The notes: a model not told the origin generated them from the sequence alone. A DNA stretch of 64,000 bases from Hemibagrus wyckioides (GCF_019097595.1 NC_080714.1:4363259-4427258); one strand, 5' to 3'. Counted from the stretch's first letter, positions 13,398 to 26,100 are shown. Made by a program: numbers and translations.

Positions 13398-13578
13398 ATA
13401 TAAAATAATAAAATATTACATAATATAACATATAATATAATATAATATAATATAATACAATATAACATAATATAATATAATTAGTGCTGGGCAACAATTA
13501 AAATTTTTAATCGCGATTAATCGCATGATTTCCCTGCGATTAATTACATTGTTATATGCAAAATTGAACAGGTAGCAG

Positions 13579-13653
<75 letters not shown>

Positions 13654-14206
13654 CATCCATCCATCCATCCATCCATCCATCCATCCATCCGCCGTCTGGA
13701 AGAAGTTTAAAATGCAAATGTCCATGTAAAAGTTCGGTGCCTTTCTCCATGTTTGTTTATCCACCAGTTCTTTTCTTTTCCGGTTCCTGTGAGCGCCCCA
13801 GCAGTCTTAAGGTCATCCCAAAGCTCTCATTGGTTGAGACTCATGATGATGTTCATCCCAAGCCAATACGGATCAAGATGCCACCCCTCCTTTCACCCAT
13901 GGTTTGTCTGTATGTGTATTCAGAGCCACTGAGCAACAGACTTTTAAAATAATAAATAAATAATAAAAACTGCGTTAATGCACAATAAAATAATTGTCAA
14001 CATCAATTAATTAATGAGTTAATGCGATAATAATGCGTTAACTTGCCCAGCCCTAAATATAATATAATATAATATAATATAATATAATATAATATAATAT
14101 AATATAATATAATATAATATAATATAATATAATATAATATAATATAATATAATATAATATAACATAACATAACATAACATAACATAACATAACATAATAT
14201 AATAGA
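13398..14206. repeat. TATAA microsatellite split by an insertion
   Basis: TATAA-type pentamers lie at about 13,405-13,481 and 14,056-14,206. The second part changes into TAACA pentamers at 14,160-14,192. An element with inverted termini (13,482-14,055) sits between them. The two parts are most simply one array cut by the insertion. Confidence 0.85.
13482..14055. mobile_element. Non-autonomous element with inverted termini
   Basis: The left end reads TAGTGCTGGGCAAC and the right end reads TTGCCCAGCCCTA, an imperfect inverted repeat of about 14 bp. The sub-terminal sequence is rich in GATTAATCGC-type words at both ends. The inside has no transposase frame, but has ATCT, GTCT and ATCC tetranucleotide arrays at 13,579-13,690. 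This type of element is common in fish. The superfamily (hAT is possible) is not proven because the flanking pentamer array hides the target duplication. Confidence 0.6.
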
Positions 14207-14576
14207 AGAGAATATATTGAGATAGTTAGCTAGCATTAATTCCCGAATATACGGAAACAAACAAGCTTATGTTCATAGATCACATTATGCTAGCACTGTT
14301 TCAGCTATGAGATTCTCTTCTTTTCTTAGTGCTAATGTGAACTGGTGGGAATTAGCATTGACCGCATTTTAGAGGAAGAGGGGTATAAAAAATGCATTTT
14401 ATCAGCAATAAAATAATATTTATAATTAGAAACAGAAATATAAGCTACAATTATTTCTCGTGTCCTAAATTCTTTCTTTCTCTCTCTTTTTTTTCTTTCA
14501 TCAGACATTATAAAGCGAAGGTTTAGGCTACACCATAGGTTCAGTTTAGCGAAAATATTGGCACCCTTGATCATTA

Positions 14577-15115
14577 ATTCAATTCAATTTCAATTTTATT
14601 TAGATTTTTAGACAAAATTATCCCTAGTGAGCAAGGCTGAGGCGACAGAGGCGACTGTAGTGAGGAAAAACTCCCTTAGATGGTATGAGGAAGAAACCTT
14701 GAGAGGAACCAGACTCAAAAGGGAACCTCATCCTCGTTTGGGTGACACTGGACATGAAGAATATCCTTTCTGCATTTATGTATAGTCAATTGTGTGATGT
14801 AGAACGTTATTGTGTGTATTAATTAAGAGGTGATTGTCGTCCTCAAAGTCCACATAGGGCTGGCAGCGTTGCTTTGAATACTCAAGTTCTCACGAAGCCT
14901 CAGAACCCAGCTGGGGCTGGTCCATCTCTGGATGCCTTGGGATCCTCGCAGGGTTGGCCTCTGTCTACTGGAGCTGGCACAATCTCTATATGCCTCGGGA
15001 TGGGTAGAAGAAGAGAAACAAGTGGAACAGAATTAGCGTAGTTGCCATTCATAATATTAGCAGCACTAGATGATAATGTACTGGAGTACGAGGATGGTAG
15101 TTGGTGCAATGTGAT
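14577..15115 (+). repeat. Dispersed fish repeat (family C), longer copy
   Basis: It shares its first 170 bp with 8,334-8,540, including GAAGAAACCTTGAGAGGAACC. It continues through CCTCGGGATGGGTAGAAGAAG to about 15,115. I recognise this layout as a common teleost repeat. No conserved open frame is visible. Confidence 0.6.
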
Positions 15116-15732
15116 GCGTGATTACTTTTGGCTAAAATAGTGTTAAACTAAAGCTGTGTGATTTTTTCAAATAATCTAATAATCCCAATCTAATTTTATC
15201 CAAAATGTTATACCTGACTGTGTGAAAACAGGCGTTGTCCATGTCAGATTATCTTTACAATTTTTCGTCAAAAATGGCAGTGTAAGGTGGAAATCATTTC
15301 AACTTCAGTTTTATTCAGGACCTAATGGCCTCCATCATTCCCCGCTGTGTGGGCGGAGTCAGGTGCACATGTCAGATTGACATGTGTGTGACACAAATCA
15401 CACAGAGACAAAAGAAGGAAAATCAACAAAACCCACAAGACAGAAAGAAATGGCTCTTATCTGTCCGGAGCTGCTGACAGCAGAGTGCCACATCAAACAA
15501 AACAGGGATGACACTCTTTCACGGATGAGCGAAAGATGCCGCTTGTTTGTGTCAAGGTTGAACGAGAGAGGCTGGGTCTCGCTGACATGGGGAATAAAAA
15601 GAGAGAGAGAGAAAGAGGGGATTTCTGTGAAAGTGTTTCCTCTGGCACCTTTGACTTTGGTGACTCTTCCGAGTGTTACTTTCTCTCTGATCTCCTGAGT
15701 GGTGTGTGTCTCTCTCTCTCTCTCTCTCTCTA

Positions 15733-15772
<40 letters not shown>

Positions 15773-16880
15773 ACAAAGCCGTTAACCCTGTGGGCAAGTG
15801 TGTGTCTCTCAGAGCTAATTGCTTTGCTTGCAGGCCTTTTCTAGGTGTGTTTACCTGGCCCGAAAGACAAACTTTAAAAAGAGCTTTAACTTCTTTGGTA
15901 TGAATGTAGCCTCTTGTGGCTTTTACACTTATAGAAGAACCATTTTTGCCTCTTTTTTCTTGATACTTGTTCCGTCTTCTAACTGTAATAATATTGCCCG
16001 ATTTTTTCTTTCTTTTTATAAGTCACTCGGACACAAGAGTCTTTAAAATCTTTAATTACACAGATGATAAAAATCCATTTTGATATGAATCGCTTTTAAC
16101 GTTTTTAACGAGTACAAAATGTGCACACATCTGAGACAGTCCCTAAAAGCTTGCGGTTAGCCAAATTTCCAAATTTATCAAAACACCATGTTGACAACCG
16201 AAGAGGAAGAACAAAGCAAACAGAACAATATCGTTGTCCCATCTGTGGCGGAGGCATCAGAAATACTCAAAAATACAGCAAACATCGTGTTCTGGTTCAT
16301 TTGAAACTGTTCAACACATTCAAACAGAAAATCTACAACGAGTTCCCGAGAATACGAATTCCCAAGAATCCGGTAATTGGATAACAGATGAAGTGTGAAG
16401 CTAACGTTATGCCCAAATATGGACAATAAAGTCAATAAAACGAGCTGGGATGGGATGTACTTGGAAAAATAATATGGAGTAATAACAACAGGAATTTAAT
16501 AATACATTTGTTGGTGGTAATAGTGACTCCACCTTGTTTCCGGACATTTCTATAAGTCTATATTTACCATTTTGTAAAGGAGTCTCCGGGGTCAGGGCTT
16601 TATAACAGTCAGAAATAAGCTTTCTAGGTATTCTTGAGAATGGAAATATTTGTGTTTTGACTTGAATTTTTTTATATTTGATTATAAGCATAGAGTCCAT
16701 GGAGTTCATTAAGTTATGAGTGTCATTTATTTATTTATTTATTTATTTACTGTGGATGGGCAGTTACGTGAAAATAATCCATTTCCAGAAGAACTGGTAG
16801 CTCGATTTCATCAAACCAATGCATCGTTGATTATTTTGCATAACAAAACTGACTATTTCTCTCCATGACGGTGTGTGGTT
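15116..16880. other. Mostly non-coding; CT/CA array; one zinc-finger-like frame
   Basis: A CT array (15,710-15,732) runs into a CA array (15,734-15,776). An 87-codon frame at 16,121-16,384 on the plus strand contains a CPIC followed 17 residues later by H-x4-H, loosely like a single C2H2 zinc finger. It has no neighbours, no clear splice sites and no codon support, so I do not call it a gene. Confidence 0.4.
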
Positions 16881-16889
16881 ATAATGTGT

Positions 16890-17035
16890 GGAAGCAGTTT
16901 TTGTCCGAGGTTAAAGCTTTGTGCTAATGACCTGAAGGATGTGAGTTCAAATCCCAGGAATGTCTGAAGGGTCGAGTCGAGGGTTGAGCAAGACCCTGAA
17001 CCTTAGACAGGATGCTTCCTCACAGGTCAAATAAA
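16890..17035 (+). mobile_element. Degenerate tRNA-derived SINE fragment
   Basis: A box-like GAGGTTAAAGCTTTG and B box-like GAGTTCAAATCCC are spaced as in a tRNA-derived SINE head, similar to the elements at 6,965 and 28,100. The tail is decayed. Confidence 0.5.
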
Positions 17036-17039
17036 TAAA

Positions 17040-17925
17040 TGTAAACATTTCAAGAGCCTGTTGTTATGTAGAAGATTTCTACCAAAATGGAACCAAGCTT
17101 CTGCTGCATATATACATACACGTACAACACAAGGTTAAAGATTTTTATTCTTCATCTATACCTACCTTCTTTTTCTTTTACCCAAGAGTGATGTTTTCTC
17201 TTCAGCGAGTGCTCTTGGTGGCATCCTGCCACGCACATGAAAGCCTTCCCCGATAAGAACCTGCCTCGTTTTTTTCATCTCTGAGCGATTGTGTTTAACG
17301 ACCGACTGGAAAAAAGTCAAAGATGTCTGCCGTGCTCTGGTTTTTATCCTGAGGAAGAAAGATAAAGAAGCCGGAATAAGACGTAGACTTTTTTTTCTGT
17401 GTGAACTCATATAGGAGACAGGATGTGACATCACATGAGAACTGCTGTTATGTGTAATCAGTTGGTGGCGACCTGGAAAGTGGGAGGTGATGATACTGTT
17501 TCCTTCACCGCACTGAGATCAGATCTTAACACAGGTTATGGGAAACACTGTCTTCTGGTGTGTTTCATGTCTGCATGTTTTTTATTGTTTTTCGATTATA
17601 TATATTTTTTAACAAACTATTCACATTTTTTGTCTAAGTCAGTCACAAGCTTTTTGTGCCCTTGAGGGACATCCGATTTCACCATTTGGAAATTAGATCT
17701 GTTCTTCTAATTGAATGATATTAAAGAATTTCAATCAAATTCATGTTTATTTCTATCCCACCTATGAGATCACAAAACTACCGTATTTTCATCTTTGGAT
17801 AAATATTAAAGATCTGTTATAAGCAACCAATAAAACATCTTGAGCCTGAGTCAAGGCTTAAGTAAAGAGTAAAGCCAACTACAAGCACAGGATTGATGTG
17901 AAAGCTGTACAGCTTTGTTCTTCTG
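17040..17925. other. Unique non-coding stretch
   Basis: No supportable gene, RNA or recognisable repeat. The sequence is AT-rich with ordinary composition. Confidence 0.5.
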
Positions 17926-17929
17926 ACCA

Positions 17930-18535
17930 TGATGTGGCTGATTGGTTGATTAAACGTGGATCCAGCTTCAAAGTTGGGGCACAAAATATAATATAATAAT
18001 CATTCTTACTATAATAACATACATTTGTTGCTATTTGGTCAAATAATGTTGCTCGCCAAATGATGCCTGGTTTTGTTGTGTCCATGTTCACCATCAAGTG
18101 TCTTTGTGATGTTCCACTCCACAGAGGATGTTCGAAGCTAATATGAAAGTAGACACTTAGGACTTTAAGAATTTGTAGTGTTTCATAAGTATTTCTGTTT
18201 TTCCCTAGCCTACTAGAGGCATAAAATAGTTTCAGAAAAACAAAAAACGTCCATTTTTTCTTCAAAGTAAATGTTGATATCAAACCCATTTCTGCTCTCT
18301 GAGATGCTCCAAGTGCTTCTTCATCTAAAAAGCAACTAAAATTTGATGGCGTTTATCTTAAACCAGTAAAATTCTGTGTAAGGTTATCCAACAGAGGGAA
18401 AAACACACGTCTAAAACACACTGAAAGCTGCCTCCTCCAAGCTGAGTCCTGCCTCATTTTGTATCAGACCTGTGTAGATAAAACAATTCATTTGTTTATA
18501 CTGATTAAAAATGTCCCGTAAGTCAAGGATTATCA
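17930..18535 (-). repeat. Unclassified dispersed repeat, copy 3 (inverted)
   Basis: On the minus strand this is the longest copy of the family also seen at 2,560-3,110 and 8,105-8,320. A 136-codon minus-strand frame (17,879-18,289) runs through it, but the matching part of copy 1 does not keep the frame. I therefore take it as chance. Confidence 0.7.
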
Positions 18536-21500
18536 ATATAATACTTCTTCTCTAAAAAACGTATGTTTCTGCCTCACGGCGTGATCTTCTCTACATGACT
18601 ACATGACAGCTTTATTGAAAACAATGTTATGTTATGTTTTTTTTTTTCCTGAGAACAAATTATTCCCAGGAACGAACATGTGTCCTTAATTTCAGCAAAG
18701 CTTTGGTCCATATGTTTTTGAACCCGAGGTCGACGTCTGCCGCTGTGGACACACACGAGGACACAGATGCTGGACTCTCTTTGATGATGCTGTAGGAGGA
18801 GGCATCGTTTAAGGTGACACACATCTGACTTATTGGGACTGGAGGTAATGATGCAGTTAACAAGGATATACGAACAAAACACACACACACACACATACAC
18901 ACACACCAGGTACAATCACACACTTACACACACACACCCGCGCTTCAAAAGAAGCAGGAAGGAAGCTTTAGACTTTAGCTGGCTCTTTTATGTCTTTGTG
19001 GTTTTATTATTTGTTGTCATTAGAGTTTTTATTGTCGCTATTTGCCCCGTTGTGTCTCTTGTTTATGAGCCATGGTTTTTGGGGCCGGGTTTTTTTCCTC
19101 TTCTTCTTCTTTTTTTATTGCGATATGATCCCTTTCTCTTTTCAATAAGCAGCTGTTCGGATTTGAACTCTCCCGAGACTCTCTGATGTCTTTTTTTGTC
19201 TCTGTAAGGCCAGTAAACACTCTTCTGTCCTTCGCTGAAAAGGGAATAAATACGCTCTGTTTGTTTTTCGGGTAGGAATCTCCTCGGGGGACGGCTTGCT
19301 TTTGAAAAGTCGGCTCCGCCCGACAAAAAATGAAGTTAAAGTTTGCATAAGCTGGACATGAATAGACGCCGTCGGAGGAGCGTTCTGTCATCGTCCGCAT
19401 GCACATCCGCATGACACGGTGAATTCAAATAAATGCTTCTTTCAACAACATGGAATCGTTCCGTCTTGTACAGACTCTGCATACTGTCAGCCTGGGCGTG
19501 GGTTATGCAGTGTGCAGACTAAGATATCGCAATATCAAGCTGAAATTAAATCATTTAATCATAAAATATGATTACCCTCAGCAACATGAGCCACGTAGAT
19601 CTACGAAACTACATACGTTTTTAGTTTGATTTTGGACCCTGTGTTACATAAATAAATAATTCGGCACATGTTTCTGGCGCATGCCCAGTATCCTTTAATC
19701 TTGTCTCTTTTTTTTACTGATGAGTCATAATGTCAGAATAACTCCAAGAGCCTGAGTTAAGCATTAGCATACATTACAATGCTCTCTATCCAATGTGTTA
19801 AAGAAGTGTGTCTGTAGGGGGGTTGTGTATATGTGTGTGTGTGTGTGTGTATACGTGCCATCGTGCTCACACTTCCAATAACGGCGGTGAACACAAAAGA
19901 GGACTTCTAGCAGTGTGTCATTCCAGAGCGAATACCAGGCCATAGCAACCTGCAGGAGAAAGAAATGGGGGAGTCGGAGTTAGCTTAGCCGCGCCGCAGT
20001 GATCGACCCCCGTGTGACCCTTCAGCACTTCAACAATCGCTCTCACCCAGCTGGAGATGAGGCCTGTGAGTGCATGTGTGTGTGAGAGACAGAGTGTGTA
20101 GGGGGGTTATGGGTAGGCTAGTGAATGAAACCCAATCAGCTCAAGTTCCTGCTCAGCGTGAGTCCCGGACACAGAGAGAAAGAGAGCTGCAAGGGACCAA
20201 GCGCTAGCGCTGCCATGACGAGACATGAGGCCCTCTCACACTCTCGCTGTTAAACGCACACTTTCTCTCTCTGTCACACATGATCTGATTGATTGGAAAA
20301 AAAAAAAAAACACATTTACCTTATAACAAATGCAGGAAATGAAAAGTTTGGTTTGTAAACGTTTTCTAGTTTAGTTTAGTACTGGAGCTAATGTTTGCTA
20401 CTGGAAGTAGCTGCCGTTCCTGAGGGAACGCCTCAAAACAGAACAAACTGAAACGCAATCTTGAAACATGTCTTTCCTGAATTTTCTGTCATATTATTAT
20501 CATCGCCTCACGCTTCGGCTAACTCCATCGAATCCCCTGTGCTAAAATCATACAAAGTAAAGCCTACATTTTGGCTACAATAGTCAAAAATTTTTTAAAA
20601 AGCCTCGCCCACAAGCAGTAACCACAGCTATAGCTATACTGTTATACGTCCAGTACAGACAAGCTGTTGCTTAGCATATAGAAGTTTCTAACAAGGAAGT
20701 GAAAGGACAAAAAAATATGCAAAAAGATTGAAATTCTGATGTTAATTAGTATTCAAGTCATAGAGCTGGAGTTACTTTACTGCTGATATTACATTTGTAG
20801 TGCGTGCTCAGCTACAGATTTAAACTTTAAAGCTTTTCCTTTCCATACTTTGGCAATATTGTACTTCATATAGTTATTCGAGTAAAGCTATTTTGAATTG
20901 AACTGCTTTGAGAGAAAGAGTTAGAGAGAGGGAATATTAAAGCGGCTGTGTGTGTGTATCAGGCTGTAATGCCCCGCTGATCTATTAGCATATCAGAATC
21001 GTCACGCAGCGTGGGGCTGCCACGCACACACACGCTGCTAGGTGGCACTTCTGAGAGACGCTACGCGCCCTTTGAAGGCGTGAGCAAGAGTGTGTTCTGA
21101 AACCCTTAGAACATCCAAAAAAAGCCACAAAGTTCAAACTCAAAAAAAGAGAGAGAGAGAGAAAGAGGCATAAAAGTTTAGCTTTTTCTTTATATTATAT
21201 TATATTATTTTTCCGTGCGTTTTCTTTTTCTCCATGGCGAAGTGTTTCATCTTTTGCTCTCTTGTCTTTTTAAACTAGCGATTTGAAAGGTGAGGTTTAA
21301 TAATTCTCTGTGATGCTGTTTACCGGCTGTATTGACGGATCCTGCGGGATTCCCGTTTGTAAATTGTCATAAGGCGTAAAAGTTCAGCTCATTTTCTTTA
21401 AAAAATGAAGCAATTACAAAAGTGACCATTACTTTACAGGAACCCCGGGTAAATTTTGAGTTAATTTATCCTGATTGGATGCTGCCAGTGATGACATGGC

Positions 21501-22080
21501 TGGTGTATTACGTAAGTTCTCTATTACGTAAGAAAATCCGTCTTTTTGCTTACGAGGCTAACAAAAAAATGCTAGCCTATCAGATTCTTTTAAATAAATA
21601 AATATTAAATCTAATAATAAATCTTATATTTAAAGCCTTTCCAAGATGGCTGCTTGAGAAAGTCAGTGATGTGTCAAATTTACATTAGCATACACAGTTG
21701 CTAGCATGCTATGCTTGCACTTATGCTTGCGTGAACAGTAAATCCAAAATAATCTCAGAATGTTGTGTGTGTGGAACTGAAGAAAAGGCGGACCACGAGG
21801 TATAGATAATGGTTCGATTTCTTCATTCACAGCATTCATTCTCTTGAGAATTTTCCAGAATCGTTTTGTTGTGATTATTGTGGTACAAAATGCTTGATTT
21901 TGTGGCGGATTGATTTATTTATTTTTTTAATTTGTGGGGTTTTTTTGGACTTTTTTTTTGCTCACATTGGCAAAAACGCAAGTTTAGGATTCTTCTTTTA
22001 ACCTCTACTCTTAGCAGTGAAGACACATATCATGTATGTAAGGAGTTTCTATGACAGCTGTACTATGTCTATGATGGCTG
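18536..22080. other. Gene-free stretch, possible conserved blocks
   Basis: No coding exon is supportable. CA arrays occur at 18,878-18,944, GT at 19,829-19,849 and an A-run at about 20,299-20,312. The blocks 19,850-20,100 and 20,980-21,100 are GC-balanced and non-repetitive in an AT-rich setting. They are candidates for conserved non-coding elements only. Confidence 0.4.
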
Positions 22081-22082
22081 AA

Positions 22083-22148
22083 TGCATGTTGTGATGATGT
22101 CACATGCATGTTGTGATGATGTCACATGCATGCTGTGATGACATCACA
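22083..22148. repeat. 22-bp tandem repeat with CRE-like core
   Basis: Three units of 22 bp: two identical (22,083-22,104 and 22,105-22,126) and a third diverged. Each holds TGATGTCA or TGACATCA next to an ATGCAT word. The cores differ by one base from the CREB/ATF palindrome TGACGTCA. Confidence 0.8.
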
Positions 22149-22751
22149 ATATGCGGTCATTTTGAAACCGCTTGAGTTTGTTTGATTTAGTGTGCATTCA
22201 TAGAAAATCGTCTATCACCGATGAAAATCGGTTATAATAAATCACTCTCCACTAAGGGCTCATTAACGAAATGCCTAAAATATTTAGCTAATGAACGCAG
22301 GCGGGAGATAAACAGCTTGGCAGAAAAAAAAAAACATCACGCCACCTTGCGCTAAGCAGCATCTTCATCAGGCATACAGCCTAGGCTTTTTTTTCATTTG
22401 GTAAAAAAAAACAGGTCAGGTTTCTCTTCTCTCTCTTCTTTCACCCCCTCTTTTTCCCTCCCTTTTTTTTTCAGGGTTAGCCTTGAAGTTGGTCTCCCAT
22501 CAGTCACGAAGCGCGGCTCTATTGACGGACTCCGGGGTGGGTATTGACGGCTCCATAATTTGGGCAGGGGAGCACAAAAAAGCCGTGCCCCCTGCTGTGC
22601 CCAGCACGGCACCACGGGCAGCGGGAGCCCTCGCATTTTATTAGCCTGGGAGTGCAGCAAATAAAGCACATTCAGCCAGCCACTGATCTCTGTCACCGAA
22701 ACAATACCGCCGTATCTCACGGCGCTCCCTCGCTCACTCTTTCACACACAC

Positions 22752-22786
<35 letters not shown>

Positions 22787-23274
22787 CTAACACTATTCTC
22801 AGCTCTACTTTCACGCCGTTCTTTTTTTCTCCTCTTGTTCATCTGTCTTCTGTACTTCAAATATTAATCAATCTCCATCTCACTCTTTCTCTCATTCTGG
22901 CTGTACCTTTCACTCACTTGCTCAAACCTCAAACACTCGCTCTTCCCAGCGGCTCTGTTAGTTTCTCGTCCACTTTTTTTTGTCTTAACATATCGCCGCT
23001 CACCGAACTAGCCAGAAATTAGTTGACTGAAAAGGATTCATGCTAAAAAGTTCTCCACCTTTGTACAGTGTAACTAGCAGAGCAACTCGCTTACACCTTT
23101 CATGGATATTTTCTGTATTTAAAACTGCAGTTCAGCTGAAAATAAAATGTCACCTTTAGTGTCTAGATTTTGTTTCTTTCCATTTGCTTTTGCCCCAGAG
23201 CTACAGCGTAGTATAGCGAGCATATAAACAAATATTATAGTAGTTTAGCATCATGCTTTTAAAATAATCTTTTA
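22149..23274. other. Non-coding stretch, candidate conserved block
   Basis: The part 22,480-22,730 is GC-rich and complex. It contains a self-complementary GTGCCC...GGCAC region and an unbroken non-repetitive run of about 250 bp. A GA array lies at 22,754-22,782. No gene is supportable; the 108-codon minus-strand frame here has no recognisable domain. Confidence 0.4.
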
Positions 23275-23830
23275 CTTTTACCTCAGTATTTTTGTACTTT
23301 TACCTCAGTATTTTTGTTACCTCAGTATTTTTGTTACTTTAGTATTTTTGTACTTTTACCTCAGTATTTTTGTACTGTTACCTCAGTATTTTTGTACATG
23401 TACCTCAGTATTTTTGTACTTTTACCTCAGTATTTTTGTACTGTTACCTCAGTATTTTTGTACATGTACCTCAGTATTTTTGTACTTTTATCTCAGTATT
23501 TTTGTACTTTTACCTCAGTATTTTTGTACTGTTACCTCAGTATTTTTGTACATGTACCTCAGTATTTTTGTACTTTTATCTCAGTATTTTTGTACTTTTA
23601 CCTCAGTAATTTTGTTATCTCTGTATTTTTGTACTATTACCTCAGGAATTTTGTACTTTTACCTCAGTATATTTGTTGCTTCAGTACTTTTGTTACCTTG
23701 GTATTTGTTCCTGATTAATTTTGTACTTTTTTATCAGTATTTTTGTACTTTTACCTGAGTATTTTTGTTACCTCTGTATTTTTGTACTTTTACCTCAGTA
23801 TTTCTCACCTTTTACCTCAGTGATTTTGTT
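23275..23830 (+). repeat. AT-rich minisatellite, cluster 1
   Basis: About 22-bp units with the core CCTCAGTATTTTTGTAC repeat some 24 times, with variants such as TGTTAC or CATGTAC between cores. Three open frames across it are repetitive (YLSIFV / PQYFC) and not genes. The units at 23,330-23,600 are the most alike, and the edges are degenerate. Confidence 0.95.
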
Positions 23831-23839
23831 ACATTTTTG

Positions 23840-24025
23840 ATTTTTTGATTTTTTTGGGGTTTTATTAAACTTATCAAGTTCATTATCCAAAACTTTCACT
23901 GGAGTTAAAGTGAAGATATATGTTCACATCAATTAATCAGGCTATCAGGTTTTACAGTGGCACACACACACACACACACAAACATACACACACACACTGG
24001 GGTGAAGTTACAGAAGTGAAGTGTG
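23840..24025 (+). repeat. Downstream flank shared with 26.94-27.07 kb
   Basis: The sequence after the minisatellite, including TTCACTGGAGTTAAA, GGTTTTACAGTGGC, a CA array and TGGGGTGAAGTTACAGAAG, recurs after the second minisatellite cluster at 26,945-27,075. The two clusters are therefore parts of one duplicated segment. Confidence 0.85.
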
Positions 24026-24541
24026 TCTCTATAACTTTGGCGTCTTGGTGTCCATTAAAAATAAAGATCCAGACACACAGACAGAGGGCAAGGAGCTCGA
24101 TTTTTACACCACATGGTGTCTTTCTAAAATATTATTGGTAAAAGGATCCTGCCTATAACACACTCTGTGCACTGTGTGTGTGTGTGCACTCATGCTCACT
24201 GAAGTCCTACTCCACACACTGAGACAACTGAGCAAACAGTGACATGAAACGCCCCTGACGTGACCCGGGGGATTTATAACATGCACATGCTTGTTCATGT
24301 CTGATGAGCGGAGATGACATGCATCCTTGGGTTTCCTGTTGTTCTGTGTATATTGTGTTGTTCAGGTGTGCCTTTTCACACTTACATTTAGAGCACTTTT
24401 TTGACCAGGTTTTGATCTTTATGAGCCACAAAGACATACAGCAGTATCCAATTATATGGGAGCTCTACAAAAAATGATAGAAAACATTCTTCATTGTCAC
24501 TAATGCTGTAACTTTCAAGTTTCTTTATAACATGTCTATAG

Positions 24542-24542
<1 letters not shown>

Positions 24543-24610
<68 letters not shown>

Positions 24611-24621
24611 CATATATATAT
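24543..24621. repeat. TA dinucleotide microsatellite
   Basis: About 35 TA units with a CATACA interruption near the 3' end. A SINE begins at its edge. Confidence 0.95.
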
Positions 24622-24986
24622 GGGGGGTGGGGGCAGCACAGTGGCTTAGTGGTAACTGTGGTGCCTCACAGAATCCCGGGTTCGAACAGGCAGGGGCCTT
24701 TCTGTGTGGAGTTTGCATGTTCTCCACGTGCTTGCGTGGGTTTACTCTGGGTACTCCAGTTTCCTCCCACAGTCCAAAAACATGTACATTAGGTTGTTTG
24801 GTCATTCTAAATTGCCCATAGGAGTGAGTGTGTGTGTGTAGTTGTCTGTCTATATGTGGCCCTGTGATGGACTGGTGACCTGTCCAGGGTGTACCCCTGC
24901 CTTTCGCCCAATGTGTGCTGGGATAGGCTCCAGAAGATCCCCTTGACCCTAATTAGGAATAAAGCGGGTATAGAAAATGGAAGGAT
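24622..24986 (+). mobile_element. tRNA-derived SINE, full length
   Basis: The head carries A-box-like TGGCTTAGTGGTAACTG and B box GGGTTCGAACAGG, as in a tRNA-derived Pol III promoter. The body has GGAGTTTGCATGTTCTCC and CAGTTTCCTCCCACAGTCC, and the 3' part has TGGACTGGTGACCTGTCC and GGGATAGGCTCCAG. It ends in a short GAAAATGGAAGGATAT tail. This body is the widespread V-SINE/HE1-like type of fish genomes (family name from memory). Insertion was into or next to a TA array, which makes the target duplication unreadable. Confidence 0.8.
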
Positions 24987-26100
24987 ATATATATATATAC
25001 ACAGATCCTGCTATACATTCAGCTTGAAATAAAGGACAGCTGCCTTTTCACATTAATTTGGCTGCATTTTTAAAAAGGAAGCATCATTAAAGCCAGAAAT
25101 GATGCAACACTTGGCCCAAAAGTTCAAAGTCAAAGCAGTGATTTACCTTTAATTATGGAGCAGGAGTGCAGAGTAATTACAGTAACTGGATAATTAGCAT
25201 AAGTAGATCATTTTCTCTATCAGGTATTAAACCTCTAGTCGAGTGAGTTGAGAATTGAAGAGCTTTTCACAGACAGTTAAAGAAATTACAGAAATGATGG
25301 TTATAATAATTGATAATAATGTTAAACGTAGCCTATTTATCAATAAATATATACTGTATGTATATAGAAAACAAGAAGCCTTTAAATGTCACATATACTG
25401 TAAAAATATAGCAGGTGTTTCTTAATACTACCTACAATTTATCAGATACATTATATTTATCATGTTCTATGGATGAAATATAGAAGAATGGAGCTTTTCT
25501 TTCTTTCTTTTTTTTTTTAAAGCATTATGATTCAGATTGTTTTTGGTTTCCTTCACCACTTTCCTCACCAATCCCACATATCTGACTGTTCACAATTGAT
25601 CTCACTGACACCTAACACAATACCTATATAGGTGTATACTGTGCAGTATACCTGCCTTGTGTAATGGCATAAATATGTAATTTTTCTGAAATTCAAGGAA
25701 TTAGAAGCTAAATCTAATAAAACTCTCTGACCTAATAAAACCCCTCATGGCCTGAGAATGCTTGTGTACTTCAGAGGCATAGAAAAGGATGGCCTTCACA
25801 TTAGCCCTCTCCCGAAGGCACTTTAAGCGATAACAGTACACAGCAAAATTAAGAGAATACATTAAATGAAAATCAAAGTGACAGAGAACAAAGAAAGGTT
25901 AGGGCGAGAAAGCTGGAGAGAAATGAAGTACAAACAGGTGAGAGTGAGAGAAGAACACATGGCGAAAGATTAAACAAGAGCACAGAGGTGTGAAGATGAA
26001 GAGCGAAGATGAATGGAAGACCTGGCTACTGTTTCATTAATGACTTACAGAATTAACAATAAAAGACGTGCAGAAATTCGAAGTCAGATACATCGTCATG
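24987..26100. other. Non-coding stretch
   Basis: No gene. The part 25,010-25,270 is complex and rich in TAATTA/ATTA words (for example TTTAATTATGG and GGATAATTAGCATAA) and may be regulatory DNA. The remainder is AT-rich unique sequence. Confidence 0.4.

Noticed and set aside
17879..18289. 136-codon minus-strand frame
   Set aside because: It lies in a dispersed repeat whose other copies do not keep the frame.
23314..23758. Open frames of 79-136 codons with YLSIFV/PQYFC repeats
   Set aside because: They are translations of the 22-bp minisatellite in three frames, not a membrane protein family.
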